A stretch of 36,950 bases of DNA from Thermoproteota archaeon (GTDB lineage: Archaea > Thermoproteota > Thermoprotei_A > Sulfolobales > Pyrodictiaceae): the NCBI GenBank assembly GCA_013153105.1, contig JAADFC010000068.1, positions 1 to 36,950 on the forward strand, given 5' to 3'. Under the pieces are notes generated by a model, which was not told where the DNA came from, made no database searches, and worked only from the letters and a program-made list of their open reading frames with translations. Positions 7,379-15,568 of this stretch are shown here, piece by piece (position 1 is the stretch's first letter; every line of letters begins with the position of its first letter). The position numbers and the translations under genes are program-made.

Positions 7379-9886
7379 ATGGCGGGCGTGGGGGGTGGCT
7401 CGCCTTCGTCGGCCACTAGTCGGGCCCCGGAGAGCCTCAGGCCGCGCATTGAGGAGAAACGCTGGAACAAGGATATGGAGAAGGAGCTGCTGGACCTTTG
7501 GGAGAAGGAGAACCTGTACCGCTTCGACCCCTCGAGAGAGGGGCCGATACTCGTAATCGACACACCCCCACCCTACCCTAGCGGCAAGTGGCACGTGGGT
7601 GGGGCTGCACACTACGCGCAGATAGACATGATAGCACGCTACTTCCGCATGAAGGGCTGGAACGTATTCGTGCCGTGGTACGCTGACCGCAACGGTCTCC
7701 CGGTGGAGGTTGCAGTTGAGAAGAAATACAATATTCTCGCTAAGGAGATGGCCAGAACCAGGGAGGGGCGGCTCCGCTTTCTAGAGCTGTGCAAGGCTGA
7801 GCTGGATAAGATAGAGGCTGAGCTAGTAAAGCTTTGGAGGAGGCTGGGCTGCAGCTTCACGTACATACGTGACGGCACCGACAGCCCGCGGTACCGCACC
7901 CTCACCCAGGCGACGTTCATAGAGCTCTGGAAGAAGGGGCTGGTATACGAGGCTGAGAAGCCTGTAACATGGTGTCCCCGCTGTGGGACGAGCCTTAGCG
8001 AGGCGGAGATAGAGTATAGGGAGGAGGAGGGCTACCTCTACTACGTCAAATGGCGCGTCAGGGAAACGGGAGAGGAGATAGTAATAGCGACCACGAGGCC
8101 CGAGCTAATAGGGGCTGCCAGGGCGGTCATATACAACCCCAAGGATGAGAGGTACAAGCACCTAAAGGGCAAGCACGCCATAGTCCCCCTCTACAACTAT
8201 GAGGTTCCCATCTACGAGCATCCTGCCGCTAAGCCCGAGTATGGCACCGGCCTCGTGATGATAAGCAGCTACGGCGACTGGACCGATGTTATGATAATAA
8301 ACGAGCTTGGACTCGAGCCTAAACTGATAATCAACCCGGACGGCACGATGAACGAGAAGGCCGGCTTCCTGGCGGGGCTTCCAGTGAGAGAGGCGCGCAA
8401 GCGTATAGTGGAGGAGCTCGAGAGGCGTGGGCTCATAGCCAAGAAGGAGCCTATAAAGCATAATGTGCCCATATGCTGGCGGTGCAAGACTCCAGTTGAG
8501 ATAATCCACGTTAAAGAGTACTTCCTTAAGCAGCTCGAGTTTAAGGATAGGCTGCTTGCTGTGAGCCGTAAGATGCGCTTCAAGCCTGAGAAGCACCGTA
8601 AGAAGCTTGAGGACTGGATACAGAGCCTGCGCATGGACTGGCCGATATCCCGCACGAGATACTATGGCACCGAGATCCCCTTGTGGACGTGCAGGCGCTG
8701 CGGTGCGAAGCTCGTGCCGGAGCCCGGCCGCTACTATAGGCCGTGGCTAGAGGAGCCGCCGTGGGACCGTTGCCCGGTGTGTGGCGCGCCCCGGGAGGAG
8801 TTGAAGGGCGAGGAGAGGGTGTTCGACACGTGGTTCGACTCGAGCATAAGCGTGCTCTACGCCTCCGGCTACATGTATAACGACGAGATGTTCCGCCGTG
8901 TGTTCCCGCCAGACGAGGAGCTGCCGTACACGCTGAGGCCCCAGGGCTACGATATAATAAGGACATGGCTCTACTTCACGGTGCTCCGCGTGTACCAGCT
9001 CCTCGGCAAGCCTGCGTTCCGCTGGGTGCGCGTGACCGGGATGGGGCTTGACGAGAAGGGGCGTGCTATGCATAAGAGCCTCGGCAACGTGATCGACCCG
9101 GAGCCCTACCTGGACCTCTACGGCGCCGAGCCCTTCCGGTTCTGGGCGGCCGCCGCTGCTAAGCTGGGCGACGACTACAAGTTCAGCGAGCAGGTGCTTC
9201 GTACGGGGAAGCTGTTCCTCACAAAGCTGTGGAACATTGCACGGTTCATCTCCAGCTTTCCCCGCCCCGCGGGGGGCTACAGGCTGAGGCGTATAGACAG
9301 GGCGTTGCTCGCCGAGCTTGCCGTGTTGATAGAGGAGGTTGACCAGGCTTACGGCGAGGAGCTAGACGTGCACGACCCGATAAACAAGCTGTATAGCTTC
9401 ACGTGGCACATATTCGCGGCACACTACATAGAGCTCGTGAAGACGCGCGCCTACAACCGCGAGGGCGAGTACACCCCGGAGGAGCAGCGGGGCGCCTGGT
9501 ACACGCTGCACACAGTCCTCGACGCCCTCCTGAGGATGCTCGCCCCGATACTACCCTTCATAACAGACGCGCTCTACAGGAGGCTATACGGGGACAGCGT
9601 CCATAAACAGAGGTTCCCCGAGGCCAGCCCCGAGTGGCGCAGCGAGGAGCTGCGGAAGGAGCTACACGAGGTCATGGAGATAAACGCTGCAGTGTGGTCC
9701 TGGAAGAAGAAGCTCGGCCTAAAGCTCTCCGAGAGCCCCCCAGGCTACAAGCTATACCTAGACCCGTCCCTCGCAGACTACGCCGTGGACCTACAGTATC
9801 TACACCACATGCCGGTGGCAGTAGGGGAGCCGCCCGCCGGCGCGGAGAAGCTAACAGACAAAGCCTACATTGCACGGGTAGAGTGA
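7379..9886 (+). CDS. valS: Valyl-tRNA synthetase
   Basis: An 835-residue class I synthetase. The HIGH-like box is HVGG at residues 72-75, after the DTPPPYPSGK segment that is typical of archaeal ValRS. The KMSKS-like box is HKSLGN at ~565-570. The editing domain carries the ATTRPEL motif. Two zinc knuckle pairs are visible (CPRCGTS near 198, and CRRCG with CPVCGAP in the middle). Tryptophan and tyrosine placement in DRNGLPVEV and TQATFIELW agrees with Sulfolobus ValRS rather than IleRS or LeuRS. The long bacterial-type C-terminal coiled coil is absent, as in crenarchaeal homologues. The ATG at 7379 adds a ~20-residue low-complexity leader (GGGSPSSATSR); a later start is possible but lacks a better ribosome site. 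It is monocistronic by spacing. Confidence 0.96.
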   Translation: MAGVGGGSPSSATSRAPESLRPRIEEKRWNKDMEKELLDLWEKENLYRFDPSREGPILVIDTPPPYPSGKWHVGGAAHYAQIDMIARYFRMKGWNVFVPWYADRNGLPVEVAVEKKYNILAKEMARTREGRLRFLELCKAELDKIEAELVKLWRRLGCSFTYIRDGTDSPRYRTLTQATFIELWKKGLVYEAEKPVTWCPRCGTSLSEAEIEYREEEGYLYYVKWRVRETGEEIVIATTRPELIGAARAVIYNPKDERYKHLKGKHAIVPLYNYEVPIYEHPAAKPEYGTGLVMISSYGDWTDVMIINELGLEPKLIINPDGTMNEKAGFLAGLPVREARKRIVEELERRGLIAKKEPIKHNVPICWRCKTPVEIIHVKEYFLKQLEFKDRLLAVSRKMRFKPEKHRKKLEDWIQSLRMDWPISRTRYYGTEIPLWTCRRCGAKLVPEPGRYYRPWLEEPPWDRCPVCGAPREELKGEERVFDTWFDSSISVLYASGYMYNDEMFRRVFPPDEELPYTLRPQGYDIIRTWLYFTVLRVYQLLGKPAFRWVRVTGMGLDEKGRAMHKSLGNVIDPEPYLDLYGAEPFRFWAAAAAKLGDDYKFSEQVLRTGKLFLTKLWNIARFISSFPRPAGGYRLRRIDRALLAELAVLIEEVDQAYGEELDVHDPINKLYSFTWHIFAAHYIELVKTRAYNREGEYTPEEQRGAWYTLHTVLDALLRMLAPILPFITDALYRRLYGDSVHKQRFPEASPEWRSEELRKELHEVMEINAAVWSWKKKLGLKLSESPPGYKLYLDPSLADYAVDLQYLHHMPVAVGEPPAGAEKLTDKAYIARVE

Positions 9887-9920
9887 AGCCGGAGAGTTTT
9901 CCCCCGCGCGGCGCAGACGG

Positions 9921-9995
9921 GGGGAGGGCGTCAGCCGAAATCCGATTCCTCACAGCCTCCCACGGGGCTCAGGTCGGCCTCTCATCACCCTTCCC
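9921..9995 (-). ncRNA. Candidate C/D box guide RNA
   Basis: Read on the minus strand, the order is box C GTGATGA (9988-9982), 9 nt, box D' CTGA (9972-9969), 15 nt, C'-like GTGAGGA (9953-9947, one mismatch), exactly 12 nt, then box D CTGA (9934-9931). A terminal stem can form between GGGAAGG before box C and CCCTCCC after box D. Archaeal C/D RNAs direct 2'-O-methylation of rRNA or tRNA, and the 12-nt D guide fits the archaeal rule. The D' guide is short and the D'-C' gap is long. The location is clean intergenic DNA just past valS. Target not identified. Confidence 0.45.
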
Positions 9996-10006
9996 GCCTG
10001 CTGAAA

Positions 10007-10100
10007 CAACCGCTGGCGCCAGCTAATAATAGCGGAGCGGGCAGCGCAGCCACATACTGGCCCGCGACCCCCGGGGAGAGGCCGCCGGGCCAGGCGGTTG
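10007..10100. repeat. Long-range inverted repeat, possible structured RNA
   Basis: CAACCGC-TGG (10007-10016) pairs with CCAGGCGGTTG (10090-10100), with one bulge. Inside, GCGGGC and GCCCGC form a second stem, and CCGCT...AGCGG a third possible one. There is no open frame and no tRNA T-loop. It may be a structured RNA or part of the leader region of the HD-domain gene. Confidence 0.3.
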
Positions 10101-10159
10101 CTGTGACCCCGGGGCTCCCGGCCTTCAAGCCACTACTCCTCCCCTATGCCTCGCCGCGT

Positions 10160-10167
10160 GTTAATAG
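10160..10167 (+). promoter_or_regulatory. TATA box for the HD-domain gene
   Basis: GTTAATAG predicts initiation near 10190, some 17 nt before the TTG start. Confidence 0.45.
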
Positions 10168-10206
10168 CAGGCTAGGCTCGGCGCAGCTGCCGCCGGTGCC
10201 CCGGGC

Positions 10207-10821
10207 TTGGAGCGGGAGCAGCGGCTCGCCGTGGCTCTCTCGGCTTTGAAGTTCACGCCACGCACCGGCTGGATGCTGCGGGGCGTCCCGGCGGCTATAG
10301 CAGAGACGGTGTCAATGCACTCGCACGAGTCCAGTATAATAGCGGTGCTGCTGGCCGACACGCTCCGGAGACACGGAGTCGAAGTAGACCCGTACAGGGC
10401 GGCGACCATAGCAGCATTACACGATGCAGCCGAGGCACTGGTAGGCGACATCGTGAAACGGGCAGTCGACGCTATAGGCAGAGAAGTCAAGGAGAAACTT
10501 GAGGCCGAGGCCGCAGCTGAGCTCTTCGGACGGGACTCGACAGCGTACAGGGCGGTTATGAGCTACATTGAGCAAACAACCATAGAGGCTAGGGTGGCAA
10601 AAGCGGCTGAGACCCTGTCCACGCTAATCCAGGGGCTCCGGTACGTGAGGCAAGGCTACAGCGAAGTTAGAGAGATAGTATGCTCAATGTACACCTCACT
10701 GAACAGGATGGGTACACAAATCAGGTCAGCGGTAGCGAGCTTGTTCCCCTCAACCCTCAAAGAGGCTGAGAGGCTCTGCACTCAACAGGGAGACCCAGAC
10801 CATAAAGGGGAACATGAGTAA
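10207..10821 (+). CDS. HD-domain hydrolase (YfbR-like 5'-nucleotidase type)
   Basis: A 204-residue protein with an HD-domain layout: H40 in SMHSHESSII, then H72-D73 in ALHDAAEALVGDI, as in the YfbR/COG1896 family of metal-dependent deoxynucleoside monophosphatases. The fourth ligand, normally an aspartate in a K-x-x-D helix, appears here as glutamate (AKAAETLSTL, E135). This could alter metal binding or may be tolerated. The start is TTG at 10207, with only a weak GGTG ahead of it. The ~70-residue C-terminal tail (from YVRQGYSEVR) is helical. A role in dNMP dephosphorylation or nucleotide pool control is a family-level inference. No operon partners; a long gene-free stretch follows. Confidence 0.85.
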   Translation: MEREQRLAVALSALKFTPRTGWMLRGVPAAIAETVSMHSHESSIIAVLLADTLRRHGVEVDPYRAATIAALHDAAEALVGDIVKRAVDAIGREVKEKLEAEAAAELFGRDSTAYRAVMSYIEQTTIEARVAKAAETLSTLIQGLRYVRQGYSEVREIVCSMYTSLNRMGTQIRSAVASLFPSTLKEAERLCTQQGDPDHKGEHE

Positions 10822-11505
10822 GCAGGAGGCCCAAGCAAGCACCTGGCAAGGCGGCAGAAGCCGCTCTCGACTGCGCGGGGCCACCATCTAACAAGCAAGA
10901 ATCTTTGTTTACATACAGAGGGTCAACTCGGCTCCAGCGATTGTTGGCGGGATCAGGCGAAGGCAGAGCAGAGCCGTCACAGCGCAGCAGTAATCCTGAA
11001 CCGAGCCCTCACGCCGCCGACAGAGGGTAATACAACAGGTTCGGGCCGCGCCTAGTCTATCTGCGTCAAGCCTGCATGCTCCGGCAGCCTCTCACAGGTT
11101 TACAGTAGGGTCAGGCGACAAGCCATAGGGCATCCCCTGAAACAGGCGATGAGGCCACAGCGTAGAGAAGCCAGCGTCCGCAGCCGCTTCCAACGCTCCG
11201 GCGGAGCCACGAGGGTTGCATCTCCGGGCCAGACTGTAGATAGCTTAGCCGATCACCCTGAACAGCGTTAGACATCAGACTGAGAGGCGATGGGCCCGGT
11301 CTCGGGCGCGGCGGCTCCGGCGGCTAGCTGTGAGGCCTCCGAGCATGGGGCCCGGTACGGGTATGGGGAGGATAGGGCTAGGATAGTTCAAGCCTTGAGC
11401 AGGAGACGGTGTTGCCGGGGCTGTTTTCCAGTAGTTGATGGGGTGCGATGGGGCTGGCTCGCGCCCGTCTGCGGGGAGCTGCTCAGCGTCGGGGAGAGCG
11501 GATGA
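10822..11505. other. Gene-free stretch of about 680 bp
   Basis: I find no convincing gene, tRNA, SRP RNA or RNase P RNA core here on either strand. A 71-codon frame at 11290-11505 (+) has no family resemblance and no ribosome site and is probably chance. A small hairpin (GCGGC-AGAA-GCCGC, near 10850) follows the HD gene. A TATA-like TTGTTTACAT lies near 10905. The stretch could be a decayed gene or an unrecognised RNA locus. Confidence 0.4.
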
Positions 11506-12159
11506 CTACTGCTCCAAACCATGTTGGTGCCTGAGTAGCTCGCCGGCTAGGGGGCCGTCTGCTTGGCGCTGGTAGGCTTCGGGGTCTAGCGTGTAAGCCA
11601 TGTCGCCTAGCATGGAGGCTAGCAGTGCTAGGGCCCCCCATATTCTGCCGCGGGTCTTCTCGAGGAGCCTTCTGCGGCGCCGGGCCAGGTGTGATGCAAG
11701 GAGCGATGCAGCCCGCTGGGGGTCGAGGGCTACCAGCGCCCCCTGGCTCCGCGCCAACCTGTATGCGGCCCTTGTTAGCCTCGCAGTGGACAGGTAGACG
11801 TAGACCACGTCGGCGGCCGCGGCCACCCCTCTACGGGCTTTCTCCACGGCTCTCCTTAGACGTTTGAGCCTCTTATCGACCTGCGCAGGAGAGGCTGGAC
11901 GCGTCATCTGCATGGAAACGTAGACCGCCAGGAGCAGCGGGTTCGAGGCGGGCAGCTCTACCAGGAGAATGTGCACGCGGTTATCCCCGGTTTTATAGAC
12001 CTTGGCAAGGCTCCGGGGAGGCCTACCCTCGAGCGCGGCTACACGCGCGGAGAAGCGGCGGGCGACGCGGAGCAGGGGGAGGAGCAGAGCGTTGGCCCTA
12101 GCTAGGGCCTCCCCCTTCCGCGCCGCCCTGTTCCCGGCCAAGCCTCCCTGGGCCTCCAC
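11506..12159 (-). CDS. Hypothetical protein, very basic
   Basis: A 217-residue protein I do not recognise. It is rich in Arg, Ala and Leu, with helical segments at both ends. The middle looks alpha/beta: VYKTGDNRVHILLVEL (~53-68) and ADVVYVYLSTARLTRAAYRLARSQGALVAL (~116-145). The second resembles the late strand-helix-strand of Mrr/resolvase-like nuclease folds, but no E-x-K or D-E-K catalytic set is obvious, so this is only a hint. A basic patch ARRRRRLLEK follows. The start is GTG at 12159 with GGAG 11 nt upstream. Strand-specific codon pattern and length support a real gene. It sits alone between two gene-free stretches. Confidence 0.6.
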   Translation of the reverse strand: MEAQGGLAGNRAARKGEALARANALLLPLLRVARRFSARVAALEGRPPRSLAKVYKTGDNRVHILLVELPASNPLLLAVYVSMQMTRPASPAQVDKRLKRLRRAVEKARRGVAAAADVVYVYLSTARLTRAAYRLARSQGALVALDPQRAASLLASHLARRRRRLLEKTRGRIWGALALLASMLGDMAYTLDPEAYQRQADGPLAGELLRHQHGLEQ

Positions 12160-12484
12160 GTCGCAGCTCCAACCGGCCCGGCGCTGGATACAGGAAGCGA
12201 GAGGGTGTGGAGCTTCAGGAGGATCGCGGGGGCCAGGGAGGACCCCGGCTCTCGGGTAGCACGTCTCACAGCCCCAGCCGCTCCTGAGCAGCCCAGCCTG
12301 ACAGGCTCTGTTGCATTGGCCGTTTGTGTCGTCCGCGTCTCCGCAGCCTAGCCTGTCAGGGGGCGGGGGCTGCTGGTACTCCCGCCCCGGGACCCGGGGG
12401 GCGGTCCCCGGTATAGTCTGGGGTGTTATCGCCCGGCAGGAGGGGGGTTGGCTTGTGCCGTGAGGCCATTTCTGGGGTTAGGCC
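12160..12484. other. Gene-free stretch between divergent genes
   Basis: No open frame of note. It holds the palindromic repeats listed at 12295-12360, a TATA-like GGTATAGTC at 12410-12418 that could serve the rightward gene, and an AGGAGGGG stretch at 12438-12445 that is followed only by a very short frame. The GC-rich CCCGGGACCCGGGGGGCGG run may fold but is not a tRNA. Confidence 0.4.
12295..12360. repeat. Palindrome AGCCTGACAGGCT and a second copy 55 bp away
   Basis: AGCCTGACAGGCT (12295-12307) is a perfect 13-bp palindrome around a central A. AGCCTGTCAGG (12350-12360) is its complement over 11 bp. Centres are 55 bp apart. The two copies could be operator sites, or in RNA an 11-bp stem closing a 42-nt loop. 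AGCCTGACAGG occurs once more at 32734-32744, before the ribonucleotide reductase gene. Confidence 0.5.
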
Positions 12485-13225
12485 GTGGTGGGCACTGCAC
12501 TGCTGCACTCTGGGATATCCCTGACAGTGACAGGTGTGTCTAGATGTGTTAGCGTGGAGGCCTACGCGGCTGTGAGCTTGGCTGTGGGCCTGGGCGGCGG
12601 CGCCGGTTTGGCGCTGGCATTTGATGCGCCGGTGGTCGCGGAGGCCTGCGGGCTCGGGGCGGTTGCTGCAGTGGAGGATGTCGACGTGAGGGTGGAGGGG
12701 CGGGGGCTGCTCTACTCCAGCAAGCCGTTGGCGGCTATGCTCGCAGAGATAGTAAACGACGCCTACGCTGAAGGCGAGGCTAACATAGACGTGGAGAGTG
12801 TTGTGGAGCGGTTCCTGGCGAGCTACGAGCTGCCCGTTGCCTCCCTCGCGGGGAGCAGCGTGGTCGCTGCGGGGGCGAGGTTCCCGCTCCTCGACCTGGC
12901 GGGCTACTGGGTGGTGGCGATAAGGCCGCCTGGCGGGCTGGCCGCTCCGGATGGCATCCTGCTCGTAGACGAATACCGGGTGTACGATGCTCTAGACCTG
13001 GGCGTCGAGGGCATCGACAGAATAGGCAGACTTCAGGCCGAGGCCCTGGGCCCGTGGGCGCTAAGCCTCCGACGGCGCCTACTCCGGGAGGGCGCTGAGG
13101 CAGTAGTCTTCGATGCCTACGGGGGGCTAGTGCTGGCGGTGGCTGAGAGCGCTGAGAGGGCCTTCATACTCTCCAGCCGGGCCCGCGGGCTGGGACGGCG
13201 GTTCGAAGCCCCGATAGTAGCCTGA
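12485..13225 (+). CDS. Hypothetical protein, possibly distant GHMP-like
   Basis: A 246-residue protein rich in Ala, Gly and Val. Residues ~28-46 (AVSLAVGLGGGAGLALAFD) resemble glycine-rich segments of GHMP-type enzymes such as pantoate kinase or beta-RFAP synthase. The PLLDLAGYWVVAIRPPGG segment also recalls the mid-protein strand of beta-RFAP synthases. No clear G-L-G-S-S-A loop is visible, so this is a weak guess only. The ending (AVVFDAYGGLVLAVAESAE) is a plausible strand-helix. The start is one of two adjacent GTG codons (12485, 12488), since an in-frame stop lies just upstream. No operon partner; a Nudix gene follows after 79 bp on the same strand. Confidence 0.65.
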   Translation: MVGTALLHSGISLTVTGVSRCVSVEAYAAVSLAVGLGGGAGLALAFDAPVVAEACGLGAVAAVEDVDVRVEGRGLLYSSKPLAAMLAEIVNDAYAEGEANIDVESVVERFLASYELPVASLAGSSVVAAGARFPLLDLAGYWVVAIRPPGGLAAPDGILLVDEYRVYDALDLGVEGIDRIGRLQAEALGPWALSLRRRLLREGAEAVVFDAYGGLVLAVAESAERAFILSSRARGLGRRFEAPIVA

Positions 13226-13304
13226 GCGGCCCGGGGCCCCTCGGATTCCATAGAGATAAGGCTGGCGGCCCCGCGGCTCCAGCCTCACCTCGGGGGCTTC
13301 CAGC

Positions 13305-13760
13305 ATGTTGCTACGCGTATCGGCGAGATGCATAATCCTCGACGGAGACCGTATACTCGTGCAGCTCAGCAAGCACGGCGACTTCTACAGGCTGCCCGGG
13401 GGCCGCATCCGCCCGGAGGAGACCATACTCCACGGCCTGCAGCGCGAGATAAGGGAGGAGCTCGGTATAGAGAACCTGAAAGACCCCAAGCTCCTCTACG
13501 TCGTGGACTCCTTCTACCGCCGGCGTAACGGTATAGTCCACGAGATAGGCTTCTACTTCCTCTGCAACCCCGTAGGCGGCCTGGACAAGCTCCGGCCGCG
13601 CGAGGAGCATCTCCGGCTCAGGTGGGTCCGGCTCCAGGAGATAAGCCCGGAGACGTTCAGGCCTGCGACTCTCGCGGGCTACCTCAAGAAGCTCGCGGAG
13701 GTTGACGACCCCGCCAGCCTCGACACCGTGTACCTGGTCAATATCGACGTTGAAGAGTAG
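13305..13760 (+). CDS. Nudix hydrolase
   Basis: A 151-residue protein with a complete Nudix box: G33, E39, R47-E48, E51-E52, G54 in GGRIRPEETILHGLQREIREELGI. The pattern G-x5-E-x7-R-E-U-x-E-E-x-G-U is intact, so Mg2+-dependent hydrolysis of a nucleoside diphosphate derivative is expected. Flanking strands (ARCIILDGDRILVQL, FYRLPGG) are normal. The loop after the box (SFYRRRNGIVHEIGFYFLC) and EEHLRLRWVRLQEI near the end match the common short Nudix architecture found in mutT-like and ADP-ribose-type enzymes; the substrate cannot be told. ATG at 13305. The next gene (L35Ae) converges 15 bp away. Confidence 0.93.
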   Translation: MLLRVSARCIILDGDRILVQLSKHGDFYRLPGGRIRPEETILHGLQREIREELGIENLKDPKLLYVVDSFYRRRNGIVHEIGFYFLCNPVGGLDKLRPREEHLRLRWVRLQEISPETFRPATLAGYLKKLAEVDDPASLDTVYLVNIDVEE

Positions 13761-13775
13761 CGGGGTGGGCGCCGA

Positions 13776-14090
13776 CTAGCTGGGGAGCTTCAGCTCGACG
13801 CCCTTGGGGTATATGTAGACGTTGCCCCCAACAGCCTGCCCGGGCAGGTTGGGCTTAAACACTGCTATCACTACACCCTTCCCCCCGTGGACGCGGACTA
13901 CGCGGCCCCGGTACAGGTTGCCCTTACTGTCGCGGTAGAGCACCCTCCACCCGATGAGCCTGGCGGCGCTCCTCGAGTCGGTGACGCCGTCGACGCGCAG
14001 GAGAACCTGGCTCTCGTACTGTGTGTTGGAGCCGCGGCGGTAGCCTATGACGAGGCCGGTGTACACCTTGACGTCTCCCTGCTCGCTCAT
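13776..14090 (-). CDS. rpl35ae: Ribosomal protein L35Ae (eL33)
   Basis: A 104-residue protein with the L35Ae core: GLVIGYRRGSNTQYESQVLLRVDGV, the AARLIGWRVLYRD segment, RGRVVRVHGGKGVVIAVFKPNLPGQAVGG and the ending VYIYPKG. It belongs to the large subunit and is found in archaea and eukaryotes. The frame is open to an ATG at 14120, but the TATA box at 14133-14140 predicts transcription from about 14111. The ATG at 14090 (MSEQGDVKVYTG) is therefore the likely start, leaving a ~20-nt leader. The gene appears monocistronic. Confidence 0.95.
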   Translation of the reverse strand: MSEQGDVKVYTGLVIGYRRGSNTQYESQVLLRVDGVTDSRSAARLIGWRVLYRDSKGNLYRGRVVRVHGGKGVVIAVFKPNLPGQAVGGNVYIYPKGVELKLPS

Positions 14091-14132
14091 GACCCTTCCC
14101 CAGGCGGCTGCAGCCACCATCGCGGGCCCGCC

Positions 14133-14140
14133 TTATAATC
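14133..14140 (-). promoter_or_regulatory. TATA box for L35Ae
   Basis: GATTATAA on the minus strand, about 26 bp before the predicted start near 14111. It decides against the upstream ATG at 14120. Confidence 0.55.
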
Positions 14141-14194
14141 CTATATCCCTCCGTCTCCGCCCCTAGTGGCCTGGATTAGGTCAGGTGGAGGCTG

Positions 14195-15568
14195 ATGCCA
14201 GACTCGTGGGATAGTAAGCCCACCCGCCCACGTATAGTCGTGGAGCCGCCGGGCCCCCGGGCTCGCGAGATTATAGAGCGTGACAAGAGGGTCCTAATGC
14301 AGAGCTTCACGCGCTGGTACCCGTTGGTGGTTGAGAGGGCGGAGAACTATGTGGTGTACGACGTTGATGGCAACATGTACATAGACCTGAACGCTGGGAT
14401 AGCCGTGTTAAACGTCGGCGCCTCCAACCCCTATGTGGTCGAGGCGGCATCCAGGCAGCTGGGCAAGCTTATACACTATAGCCTAACCGACTTCTACTAC
14501 GAGGAGGCTGTCAGGTTGGCTGAGAAGCTTGTCGAGATAACGCCCGTGCCGAAGCCTGCAAAGGTGTTCTTCTCGAACAGCGGCGCTGAGAGTGTGGAGG
14601 CGGCAATCAAGGCCGCCAGGGCCAGCACGGGGCGTCAGTACATCATAGCCTTCCTCGGAGCCTTCCACGGCCGCACCATGGGCGCGGTGTCCCTCACCGC
14701 GAGCAAGCCCGTCCAGAGGGCGGGCTTCTCCCCCCTGGTGCCGAGCGTGGTCCACGCCCCCTACCCCTACCCATACCGCTGCCCCTTCAAAGCCGAGGAG
14801 CCCGAGGAGTGTGGCGAAGCAGCGCTCGGGTTCCTCGAGGAGTGGATACTCGGGAAGCTTGTCGACCCCTCCGAGGTGGCGGCGATAGTCGTAGAGCCGA
14901 TACAGGGTGAGGGAGGCTACATTGTGCCTCCCGACAATTTCCTCCCAGGCCTCGAGAGGCTCGCCAAGCGCCACGGGATACTGCTGGTGGCGGACGAGGT
15001 TCAGACGGGCTTCTGCCGCACCGGCCGCCGCTTCGCCTCGGAACACTGGGGGGTTACCCCGGATATAGTCTCCACAGCGAAGGCGATAGCGGGCGGGCTC
15101 CCTCTCGGCGCGACGGTGGGCTCCGAGCAGGCCATGAGGATAAGGCCTGGAGGCCACGCCTCCACCTTCGGCGGGAACCCCGTCTCGGCGGTAGCCGCGC
15201 TGGCGGCGCTGGAGTACATGGAGAAGGAGAGGCTCTGCGAGCGTGCATCAAGACTCGGCGAGGCGGTCATGAAGAGGCTTCGCGAGGCGGCGGATTCGGG
15301 TGAAGCGCCCCTGATAGGCGATGTACGTGGAAAGGGCCTGATGATAGGTGTCGAGCTCGTAAAGAGCAGGGAGACCAAGGAGCCAGCCCGCGGCGAGATG
15401 GAGCGCATACTACTCCGCATGTTCAAACGCGGCTACCTAGTGATAGCAGCCGGAGCCTCCACGGTAAGGCTCTCCCCGCCGTTGACCATAGCCGAGGAGG
15501 CCTTAATGGGCGCCGTCGAAGCCCTCATAGAGGAGATAAAAAGGGAGTCGGGAAGCCAGCACAGCTAG
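14195..15568 (+). CDS. Class III PLP aminotransferase (ornithine/4-aminobutyrate type, or amino-acid racemase)
   Basis: A 457-residue fold-type I PLP enzyme. The Schiff-base lysine is K296 in STAKAIAGGLPLGA. Also present are the PLP-binding ADEVQTGFCRTG, the phosphate-cup NSGAESVEAAIKAAR, AFHGRTMGAVSLTASK, and HASTFGGNPVSAVAALAALEYM. The N-terminal PRIVVEPPGPRAREIIERDKR matches an archaeal subgroup studied in Pyrococcus. That subgroup includes ornithine omega-aminotransferase and broad-range amino-acid racemases, so the reaction cannot be set from the sequence alone. A 4-aminobutyrate or acetylornithine assignment is equally possible. The ATG at 14195 lies 3 nt after GGTGGAGG. No metabolic partners adjoin it. 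Confidence 0.92.
   Translation: MPDSWDSKPTRPRIVVEPPGPRAREIIERDKRVLMQSFTRWYPLVVERAENYVVYDVDGNMYIDLNAGIAVLNVGASNPYVVEAASRQLGKLIHYSLTDFYYEEAVRLAEKLVEITPVPKPAKVFFSNSGAESVEAAIKAARASTGRQYIIAFLGAFHGRTMGAVSLTASKPVQRAGFSPLVPSVVHAPYPYPYRCPFKAEEPEECGEAALGFLEEWILGKLVDPSEVAAIVVEPIQGEGGYIVPPDNFLPGLERLAKRHGILLVADEVQTGFCRTGRRFASEHWGVTPDIVSTAKAIAGGLPLGATVGSEQAMRIRPGGHASTFGGNPVSAVAALAALEYMEKERLCERASRLGEAVMKRLREAADSGEAPLIGDVRGKGLMIGVELVKSRETKEPARGEMERILLRMFKRGYLVIAAGASTVRLSPPLTIAEEALMGAVEALIEEIKRESGSQHS

Noticed and set aside
11290..11505. 71-codon plus-strand frame
   Set aside because: No recognisable domain, no ribosome site, biased composition; kept only as part of the gene-free stretch.
12390..12440. tRNA-like sequence (GGTCCCCGGTATAGTCTGGGGTG)
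   Set aside because: No anticodon arm or T-loop follows; probably GC-rich promoter DNA.
14483..15157. 224-codon minus-strand frame
   Set aside because: Antisense to the class III aminotransferase; proline/arginine/leucine-rich shadow.
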